64,000 nt of DNA from Echinometra lucunter (Eukaryota > Echinodermata > Echinoidea > Camarodonta > Echinometridae), in NCBI GenBank assembly GCA_029962745.1, contig CM057153.1, forward strand, positions 6,601,314 through 6,665,313, given 5' to 3'. The notes beneath the pieces are model-generated. The model did not search any database. It worked only from the letters and a program-made list of their open reading frames with translations, and was not told the DNA's origin. Both the position numbers and the translations under genes were made by a program. Every line of letters begins with the position of its first letter. The first letter of the stretch is position 1. Of the stretch, positions 26,001 to 36,499 are shown in pieces.

Positions 26001-27014
26001 TACACATAGGCGCCGGAAGCGGGGGGGGGGGGGAATTGCCCCCAATCATTCGATAGGGGGGGGGGCAAGATCTAATTTTTGCCCCCCCCCCCGGGCCCCC
26101 TCGGAAGAATTTTTTTTTTTTTTTTATCATATACCACCATGTAAAATGAGCATATTGTCATGATTAGTGCTCTAAAATGAAAACTTTCAGCATTCAAAAA
26201 ATCAAAATCTTCTTACTCGATCGCTACGCTCCCTCGTATAGTAATTAGAAGCAACGGGGCAGATTCTTGCTTCATTCGGGGGATTATTCCCCCCCCCCAC
26301 ACCTCCTCAGTATCCTCATATATTGGCATAAGGGGCCCCGTATTTTTTCATATTTGGGCAATGCTGGAATAAGAAATTTCTGTACATTTTCACCACCCAA
26401 ACTGTAAAAATTTTACACGCTCGCTTCGCTCGCGCGGACAAAGTTGTGAAACTGAATAGTTGATTTTCGGGCAAAGGGTGTCGGCCCCATCACCAAAATC
26501 TACCAGTATGCCATTCATAACCCTCCCATTGCCATGCCAGGTCTCCTGAGTCTCTCACGCCACCCTAACATGCTAAAAGCAGTGAACAAATAATCATGTT
26601 TCAGTACTATTGATGAGAGAAGATGGGAAACAGTTTTTGATAACAGTATCTTCTTAATTCAAAAAATTTTAAACTTGTCCTTTTATATATAAAGAAATAT
26701 GTATAAAAGGGGGGATAAATGTGCTTGTTCGGAGGCGGGGGAGGTGTATATAGGGTACGTTGTACGCTGGTAGTAAGCATTTGAGGTGGGCCCCCAAGAG
26801 TGTTTGCCGCCCCCCCCCCCCCAAAGCTGGGACCCTTCCGGCGCGCCTGGCCTTACATATTTGAACAGGAATTATAACAGTGCTGTATATCCATGTATCT
26901 ACTTGTTTACAATACCATTAATCTACTCTCCATGTTTGTAGTTTACAGTGTTACCTAATTTGTTGTGTTTTTTGTATTTTCATGTAGAATGATGTTTGTT
27001 AAACTGCAGGGCGC

Positions 27015-27722
27015 GATTTTTTTTTCGTCAGTACTAGTGCACCCGACGCGAGAGGGCAGTACTTTTGAGACGACTCTGAAGTGAGGGTGACAATGAAGAT
27101 CGTCTATCAGCGACTTTGTCAAAGGAATAAACGCCATTGTCATCAATTTCATAACGATAAAAAATTAGCAGCGTCACAGGGATTCGAACCCTTGACTAGC
27201 ATGACTAGTAATATATCGAGCTCTGACAGTAGCTTTAACCACTGCGCCACGAGCAGTTGACGAGGCAGTGGGTGCACTTTATTCCTTTGTACCCGGATTC
27301 ATTTCTAGTTTTAAAGACATTCAGTCGTGGGTTTTCATGGGGAGTGGATCATAATTTGCTGACACCAGACTTTGTGAAAAGCACTGGAAATACCTGTAAT
27401 AGAGCTACATTTCTGGAGCACATCAAAACAAGCTGTCATAAACATTCTTCGGCCTGCTTCGGGCATTCTCGGGCCTGGGAAAGTATGGGGCAAAGGGTGG
27501 AATATACAGCGCATTACATAAGGTCCGTTGGTCATAAAACTCATAGTGATGGACAATACCTGTTACTGAGTAAGCACCCATGGTGACAAATTCCCCATGA
27601 ACGCCCACGAGTGAGCGTCTTTAACTTCTCAGACATGAGTATTTTTCCCCTCACGTAAAAGTCGCCTCAAGTACTGCCCTCTCGTGTCGGGGTGCGCAAG
27701 TACTGACGAAAAAAAAATTGCT
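27015..27722. mobile_element. Second assembled copy of the long-TIR element
   Basis: As the copy at 15387. Here the flanking direct repeat is TGCAGGGCGC on both sides (27005-27014 and 27723-27732), extending the duplication to 10 bp. Confidence 0.65.
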
Positions 27723-27976
27723 TGCAGGGCGCCTTTGGAAAGCAGTTTCACAAAACTGAACAGGCCAACCCTGCAGTATAAAATAAATAATAAATAAATA
27801 AATACATAAATAATAAATAAACACATATCTGCCCTAATGAACGAACTACCCCGTTGTCCGTGGTGGCTTTTCTCTTTTATTCTTTGACGACTAATTTGTG
27901 TTTTTTTTTGTTGTTGTTGTTGTTTGTTTTTGGGGGGTGTTTCAGGTTACGGGAGCTACGGTGAATATTGACTAAG

Positions 27977-28021
<45 letters not shown>

Positions 28022-28289
28022 TAACTGATTTATTAGATATGGAAGAGTAATGGTTCAGGGGTGGGACCAGGGTATTTTGATTGGGGAGGGGCAAGATGAC
28101 GCGTTAATGGCAACGTCGCATGTCGTGTTTTTAACCTTGGCCACAATTGAGTTTATTAATGTTTTTAATGAACAAATAGGGCTATAGTACGTAGTTGCCT
28201 AACCCTGCCCTCTCTTCCCCACACTATTTTTTCTGTTCTTTCTTTCTTTCTTTCTTTCTTCCTTCCTTTCTTTCTTTCTTTTTTTTTTT

Positions 28290-30011
28290 CTTTCTTTCTT
28301 TCTTCTTCTTCCTCTTCTATTTTTTTTTATCCTGCCCCTGCCCCGGGCCCCTGCCCCGCCCCGTAGCACCGCCCATGAATTTTTCAAGGAATTGAAAACT
28401 GGGAAAATGTGTCCCAACATATGGAAGCTTTTTGTTTTAGAAATACTAAGAAAACTACACTTTATAAGTTTAATTTTATTTTTAACAAAACAGTTTTGAA
28501 TGTTTCATCTGTTGTTATCTGACCATAAAGTGCGTCATCTCAGAGGGAGACTAACTAACCCACTGACTACCGTATAATGCTCTGATTCTGATAGGTTTAA
28601 TACTGAGGGACTACCCGGTTCCCGTACAGTTACACATAGGGCCTACATTAATTTGATATTTCTTTCAAAGGTACCCATGAAAGATGAAGACACTGGTCTA
28701 TAAAGAAATGTAGAAGGAAAAAAAAAAGTAAGAATTTCTCTAGTCTCTCATAAACATTAACATCGAATTCGAAAGAGGCAATAAGGGCACCACAGCCTCT
28801 AGAGAATTTAAGAATTGTCAATACTCCAGAAACCATCACGCCGCACTTGGGTAGCAAACTACTGGTAGTCTCTTTGGCTCTTGTTCTGAATTGTAAGTTA
28901 AACCCGATCTCAGAATACAGGCCTTTGTATATTTACTTAAAATCAGTCTGATGATTCTGATTATAAACTGAGGTTATGAAGTAGACAGACATTGACCCAT
29001 CAGTGGATTTTTTTTTAAATAATGAAGTTAATAAAATGGGGATAGCTGGTGCGTTTTGCTAGCTTGCCATTTGCAACTTTTAAAAATTGAAAAGTTTCAA
29101 TTCGACCAGGAAACGCCAAGCCCCTGACAAGAATATGTGCTCGTATAAGACTACTACCTCTAAAAAAAAAAAAAAAAACTAGATCAACGTTTCTTGTTTT
29201 TGACTATACCTTTACAGATGAGAAGGCTGCCCTTAAAAAGTTAGGAGCAATGCCATGGTGACACATCAGAAGAAATAGATAGCACATCTTTAGCGAGAAA
29301 TCATGAAGAGAATGTTTTCGCGTGGGAGGTCATGCTTGCCATCCCTGCTTTAAAAAAAAGGTAACTTGAGTGCCATGGAACTTTGACGAAATTACCATCA
29401 ACAGGGGCTGTAGAATGCTTTTTTGAGTAGGGGTGAGGGGCTGACACCCAAACAGGAGGAGTCCAGGGGCTTTAGGGCCCCTGACGAGGGTTCAGGGGCG
29501 GATCCCCCTGAAGTCATTGGGTTTTTATGGTTTTGCAAGCCTATGAAATGAGCAATTTAAACATTTTAATAGGGTCCTTTTTGCCGAAATTGTGGGGACT
29601 GCAGCCCCAGCCCTCCCCCCCCCCTCCCCCGCTTCCGCGGCCCCTGATCAAAACCATGAAAGTACCATCAAAATACCATGATTTGATAGTAATTTTGTCA
29701 AATTACTATGGTACAACTGGTACATATTTCTCATGGTTGTTGAAACTTGAACAGCAGTTGTTATGAAGCTGAAAACTCCTGCTGAAAAAGGAGGAGGGGG
29801 AAAAAAAAAGGAAGAAGAACAGAGATTATACTCAGCCTTCTCTATTATACATTTTTATAAATGAGCAATACAGGTAAGTCATTGTAAACGATTCATAAAA
29901 ATTATGAAGGACGGACGGACCCCCCTACATTTTTCACTCTGCTCCATGATCTGCTCCAACGGTGTTGTTGTTTGTTGCCATCTCTTGACAAAGGTAAGAG
30001 AATTATTTACA
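28290..30011 (+). other. NGLY1: Upstream region of NGLY1
   Basis: Unique sequence after the contig overlap, expected to hold the promoter and any 5' UTR. I see no convincing TATA box or CpG-rich core. A dispersed repeat (29430-29600) and a C-rich tract (29615-29632) are the only landmarks. Confidence 0.5.
29430..29600 (+). repeat. Dispersed repeat, TGACACC-AAACAG family
   Basis: GGGGCTGACACCCAAACAG, GGGCCCCTGA and TTTTTATGGTTTTGCAAGCC match the reverse complement of 5640-5800 with moderate divergence. Confidence 0.55.
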
Positions 30012-30121
30012 ATGACAGAGCCTGACATCACAAATGTTTTTCGGGAACTCTCCCAGAATGAACCGGGCATTTTTCTTGATGTGTCGGAACTGCTTCTGAA
30101 ATATGTGAACAATGTGATAAG
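30012..30121 (+). CDS. NGLY1: NGLY1 exon 1 (PUB domain, start codon)
   Basis: Encodes residues 1-36 and two bases of Arg37. The text [11 protein letters not shown] matches the PUB-domain helix. Donor AG|gtgaat. The ATG at 30012 begins [10 protein letters not shown], which aligns with the family start; the in-frame extension upstream has no family similarity. Confidence 0.9.
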
Positions 30122-31374
30122 GTGAATATTAGTTTTGATAAGATATTTTTTGTAAAGTTAATAAGTAGCCTCACAAATCATGGTTTGATTCTGTTATCCA
30201 CCGCCCCATACGCTATCATTTGTGTTGGTTGCGTATTCCATTTTTGTTACATGTATGGGGGAGGGGGGTGGGGGGGGGGGGGGGGGGGGGGGAACACTTA
30301 CAAGAAGCCGATGAGAGGATCAGAGATGCCAAGGTCAAAGGCCAGTAATGCGGTTTTAGGCAGGCATGAGATTGCCAGGTGTGTGTGTATAATATAAGAT
30401 AGGATAATGGATAGGCTGTGATGTAGGCGTGGGAAAGATTTTTGGGGATGAGCAAGAGTCCCCAACGCGGGAGTCTCATGCCTAATACGTGAGACTTCAC
30501 ATGTCTGGAGGATGATTGTTTTACACTAGTGTATTGTTGAATTCAGTAAAAACGACCTTATGATTGTGGTTTAGGAAACCACTCGTTCATGTGACGCGCG
30601 CACTTGTGTACAAAGAGAATGGAGGTGGAAATAGGAAACCAATGAATGTGACTGAATAAAGCACTGCTGTACAAAGTGAACGGTGGTTTCCTATTTCACG
30701 ATAATGCCGTAAAAACAGTCACCTATTGCATTGGTCGGGGGGGGGGGGGGTGGGGAGGTATCAGCAGTAGAAATGGTCTGTTGATGCTTTATATTCAATG
30801 CTTTTTGCCTTTAAACAGACTCGTAGGGCCAAACGTGTATCGGACTGTAGCAAACATTCACCATTGCAGCAGTCAAAAACAGACACCAAAAGCAAGATTA
30901 ATTTTTTAAAATTTGCTAGATTATCTGATTCAGAGACTCTTCAACTCTTAATATGCCACAAATTTGGGGATTCAGAATTGAAAATGAAATTTTAAATTAT
31001 TATTTTCCTCTCATGTATGATTTTCTACTAAGCCAAAACGCCTGGTAATACACACAAAAACTATTGAACCTTTTCCGTGTAATGACTGCTATAGAGTACA
31101 AGCTTATCTCAGATAAGCTTGTACATGTTAAACTTGATAATTATTATGAATATTATCATCATCATGACTGATTAATATCCTTCTTCTTCTTCTTCTTCTT
31201 CTTCTTCTTCTTCTTCTTCTTCTTCTTCTTCTTCTTCGCCTTCTTCTCATTATTATTCTTATTATTGTAATGTTATTTTCATTACTATTAGTAACATTAG
31301 TAGTCATAGCAGTAGTAGCAGCAAATTAACAGATAAGCTTTTAATTATGGGTGAGCAGCAGCAGTAGTAAAAAA

Positions 31375-31418
<44 letters not shown>

Positions 31419-34400
31419 ATGGTAATTTTTTTCTTTTTCTATTTAAAAAAACGACAAATCTTCCAGGCAACCAGATGTGACAAAGTACCGGTCCATTCGT
31501 CTTGGAAACAAGATGTTTGAGAGTCGTGTCCTGCCCGTCCCAGGAGCACTGGAATGTCTCTTCACTGTAGGCTTTGAAGAGGTAAATGAAAGGCATTTGA
31601 ACAAAAACTTTAACATGAAAATTTCCTGAAACTTAAATGTAAAAATGAATAAGTGAACAATATAAGTGTTAAGTAGTACATGAAAATAGTAATGGTTAAT
31701 TCCATGAGGCCTTAGATGATTCTTAAAATAGATTTGAATGCTTGAATTTGAATGTGAAATGTTCTTGTTCATAAATGTCTTGACAACAGCAATTAATTCG
31801 AATGTGTTATTTTTTTTGCTATTTCTTCTCCCATATAATGTCCAGGTTTTAACATTCTAGATCATACAAAACTCTTTCAGAAATTCATTTTAATGTAAAT
31901 TAAATTTATTTATTTTACAATTGAATGTATTCATTAATAGTAAGGTAATTACTACAAGGTAGCACTTTGACTCAAGAGTGTAATTTATCTTGATTTTGAA
32001 TGTACTTCAGGATGATGAAAACATTACCCTGAGGGAATCTGCTTCATTGGAAGGATTGAGAGTTTTTCAGAGGTTGTTGGCTCAGGAAAGGCTTGTCCTG
32101 ATATCCAACCAGATTAATAATCTTATATTTGTTCAGGTAAGATTGGGCAATGTGATTTGATCATTTGATATCCTCAACTCAGAAAGATTTGTGTTGTGCC
32201 TTTTTACATTATTTGTATATTCATATTCGTATTCATAGTTATCATAAGGGAACTGAAATTAATGTATGTCCGTTAAGTATAGCTGAGTCAATTCAAGCAA
32301 ATCTTTTTATTCTTTTTTAATTTTTTTTTTTAAAATCACAACTTCCCTTTCATTTCATATTTTGTGTTTAGAACCCTGAAGTAAACTTTCTGTTAATTGT
32401 GGATTTCTTTGATTTCAATGTATAACACTTAGTGATTCTGACTTCAGATTCATTCAGACCTGACTGCACTCAACAAAATGAACCTTTATTTCTCTTTTCA
32501 AATCAATTACTCCTGGTACTGTTAGGCCACAGAGCAGAGTTTTTCTCAGAGGTTACACAGTTCTGCTGAACATGTGATGTTGTATGAAGACCCCCTCCTC
32601 CAGCAGAAAGCACGAGAGAAGATCCCATATGAAGATCTGAAGAGGAAAGCTGACCAAAGACTTCACCACATCTCATCTGCATCATCAGGTGAGCTTTAAC
32701 CCATTGAACTTTAAGTCCCAGATAACTCAGGCTGGGGTCTTTGAAAAGTGTGTGTTGTACCAAATATGAAATTGTGCTCAAAGTGTCCCTGTCTTGCAAA
32801 CTATAAATGGTATACAGCTACAGTGCATAAAATCAACATCTAAGAGTGTTGCTGATATTTTACAGCTTAATAGTTACGTACTGTAGTATGAAGATGATAA
32901 TGGATAACATAAATATGTGTATGCACAGAATTCACTTTTGGATTGGGTTCTGCATGGACCCTTTCCTTGCATTTGTATTGGTAGCTTTTACATTTGTCCA
33001 AAGTGCATTTAAACTTGCAATATACAGAAGTAATACTTGAAACACATATTTTAGATATAGAAGGGTGACTTGGACATCTAAAATACAGAGCAAAATATTT
33101 CATTGTGATATGTATTCTTTATCCCTGTATTGATCATAGATGGATTCACGAGATATGAAATAAAAAGTGTTCCTCTGTTGATTATTCAGTCATTCTTAAC
33201 AAACTGTATACTATTAATGTGCGAATGTTATCTCTATTTTGCTAGATGATGATGGAGGGATCCTCCCTGATTTCAGAGACTGCCTTCTCCTGGAGCTCAT
33301 GAAGTGGTTCAAGGAGCGATTCTTCCGATGGATGAACTCTCCCAACTGCAGCTCCTGTGGTGGGAGGACCAGAGGTGTAGGAAACTTACCACCGACAACC
33401 GAGGAGCTGAGATGGGGGGCAGGTCAGGTAGAGGGGTACACTTGTCCGAGATGCAATACAATGGAGAGATTTCCAAGGTGTGTACTTTTTGAAACTGAGA
33501 TGGAAATCAAAATTTATATTTGTAAATATGTTTTCCTCTGCTTTAACTTTGTAAATAATGATTTTTCCCATCAGATACATGTTCAGTGGAGAAGATTGAT
33601 TAGTAATAATATCTAGGTAATGAATAGGTAGAGCATAGGAACAAATTAAGAGAGGGAAAAGTGAAGAAGATATACATGATGCATACCAAAGCATGCTTGG
33701 TTCAAGTACTTTGCATGGTATACTGGTAGTCGAAAGGTGTAACCCTTGTTGCGATGTTGTCCTTGTTTGGAAGATAATTATATCTGAAGTAATCCTTTCA
33801 TTTTTTGTTTTCACGACAAGATTTATTCATGTGTATTGTTAACTAGGGCACCTGTCAAAGGGCACCTGTGAAGTTCGTTGTCCTCGTTTGGAAGATGATA
33901 ATATATGAAGTAATCCTTTCATGCCACAGGTACAACCATCCTGAGAAGTTGTTAGAGACAAGAACAGGGCGTTGTGGGGAGTGGGCCAATTGCTTTACCC
34001 TATGCTGCCGAGCCCTTGGATTTGAAGCAAGACATGTTGTGGACTGGACAGGTAATTTCTGTTTAACAACAAAAGATTTATTCATGTGTATTGTTTTGAT
34101 CTCAGTATAACCAGGGCACTTGTTAAATTCGTTTGAAGATTGCTGACACTCTTTGGGTATATTGATGGTGAAAAGCACAGTATACATAACAGTAGAAAGT
34201 GAAAATCGACAAGTTGAAATGTCATGATTATGAAATCACCCTGTTTACCATTATCCACCGACATTATTCAGATGACGGTCACCAAAGTTGTGCATTTTAT
34301 TGATTTATAGCATTACTTTGTTGTCAGTGATAAATTTGTTCTTTTTTTGATAGATCATGTCTGGACTGAGGTATACTCCAACTCTCAGAAGAGATGGCTT

Positions 34401-36468
34401 CACACAGACCCATGTGAAAACTGCTGTGATAAACCCTTGCTTTATGAACATGGCTGGAATAAGAAACTTTCCTACATCATTGCCTTTTCCTTTGAAGAGG
34501 TGAGGTGGGAGCTTATGGTGGTGATGATAATAGTTAAGCTAATAGAGATGGTGATGGTGATGACACGATGTTGCTTGTAGTGGTGATGATGATTATTGTG
34601 ATGTCGATGATGATAATGTGAACAGTGATGAAATTTGTGAAAATGTTAATGATAATATCAGTGATTTTGATGATGGTGATAACAGTGATTGCATCGATGA
34701 TGGTGATGATGATTATGTTTGTATGAATAATACTGACATTGATTGTGATTATAACAATGGCTGCAGTTTTGTTGGGAATAGTTTTAATGGAAATGCTTAT
34801 TGTGATTATGACATGATGCACTGAATAATTAAAGATGGATTAGGATATGACAACATGAGATTGGCGTTAGAGATGATGTTGATGAATGAAATAGTGCACT
34901 TCAGAGATTTGAAAAATATGCTAGGTAACCTTCATTTTTTTTTTATACTGTAAATGCAGAAATGTTTGCGGTAAATTAATTTTCGCAGATTTCATGCTAT
35001 ATTTGATAAGCGTGAATTCTAGAACTAGCGAAAATATTAGCATAATTTCATATGCATTGAAATATCAAATCGAATCTTGCACTTTTGCAAGTGAGTAATT
35101 ATGCAGCACAAATTTAAGAACCCGCGAATATGTTCTTGGGTCGCTCAGAGCGAAAATTCAGTCATGCGAAAACTACAGTGTTTACAGTACTTCTTGATTG
35201 TATTTTACCTTTTAGGTGGTTGATGTGACTTGGAGATATACTGCCAAGGAGCATGAAGTGATTGGACGAAGGAAAGAATGCAGAGAAAGATGGCTGATGG
35301 AATCCATAGCAAAACTAAACCGAAGGGTGAGAGAAAAACAAAAATGTTTATATTACATCTAAGATGGGCAGGATTGAAAACTAAATGCTGTGAATCTTGT
35401 AATAATGTTATTAGAAAATGAATTGATGAGCCCATGCTTCTGGGTGAGCAGGTAACAAAAATGGTTTAAAAATTATGCCAATTGGCTTTGACCTACATAT
35501 GACTGATGAAGGGAATTCATGGACAGTTTAAGACTCTGCAACAAAAGTCACAGAAAAATCTCATGGAATGTGATTAAAAAGAACCAGTTCTCCCTTCTTA
35601 AGGAGTTTTTGTGTGTAATATCTAGACCTGGTATTTCAAATATAGGATGCCAGCAATAGAGCCCCAGACATACTGAGCAGAAGAAAAACTTTTATGATTT
35701 GTCCCCTTCATATGAATAGAAAATTTCATGGAATAAAAACTTTGAATAAATTGACAAGAACAAGTCTGTAAGACATTGCTTTCTGTTATTTTCTTAGAGA
35801 CCAAAGACTTTGAATAAATTGACAAGAACAAGTCTGTAAGACATTGCTTTCTGTTATTTTCTTAGAGACCAAAGACTTTGAATAAATTGACAAGAACAAG
35901 TCTGTAAGACATTCCTTTCTATTATTTTCTCAGAGACAAAGAGATTTTGAAAGAATTGACAAGAACAATTCTGCAAGACATTTTAAAATTTTTTTTATTC
36001 TTTCCTCAGAGACAAGCCAACCAGACCGGTTCAAGGAGGAGAGAGCTTGAGGAGCGGTTTGGACATGAGCTGGTAGAGTTCCTCTCACCTAAGACCATAC
36101 GAGATGGAGAGGACCAGGGAAGGTCGTCTGGTTCAGCTGCTTGGAGAGTGGCTAGGGGAGAAAGTGGGGCTGCAGCAATGTCAGAAAGTAGTCAGGTTAG
36201 TTGCTGTGACAACAGATCTATTCTACTGTTTTTTCTGTCTTTTTTCTCTCTTTTTTATTTTAAAGGTTGATATGTTTTCATGATTTTTCTCTGTTACCAC
36301 TCTGTTACTTTCTCTTCAGATTTCTGACTATCTGTTATGTCCCCCTTTCTGTTTATCAATGATTGCTTTGGAATCAGAATACCTGTTAGTGAATGTGTGT
36401 TAATGTCTCCCTCTCTGTTTAGCAGATTGCTTTAGAATCAGAATACCTGTTAATGTGTGAGTGTTTTG

Positions 36469-36499
<31 letters not shown>

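Larger units (their letters stand above)
17171..28289. repeat. Right copy of the 11.1-kb duplicated block (contig start)
   Basis: Begins with the sequence found at 5559 and stays collinear with the left copy until the (TTTC)n/poly-T tract at about 28289, where the left copy runs into Ns. After that this contig continues into unique sequence. Most likely the same locus, or the other haplotype, assembled twice. Confidence 0.95.

Noticed and set aside
5559..28289. True segmental tandem duplication
   Set aside because: The boundaries coincide exactly with contig ends at an N gap and the order is that of a simple contig overlap. A real duplication is possible but less likely.
34534..34821. Ile/Thr-rich and Asp/Asn-rich open frames
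   Set aside because: Shadow of a degenerate GAT repeat in an NGLY1 intron.
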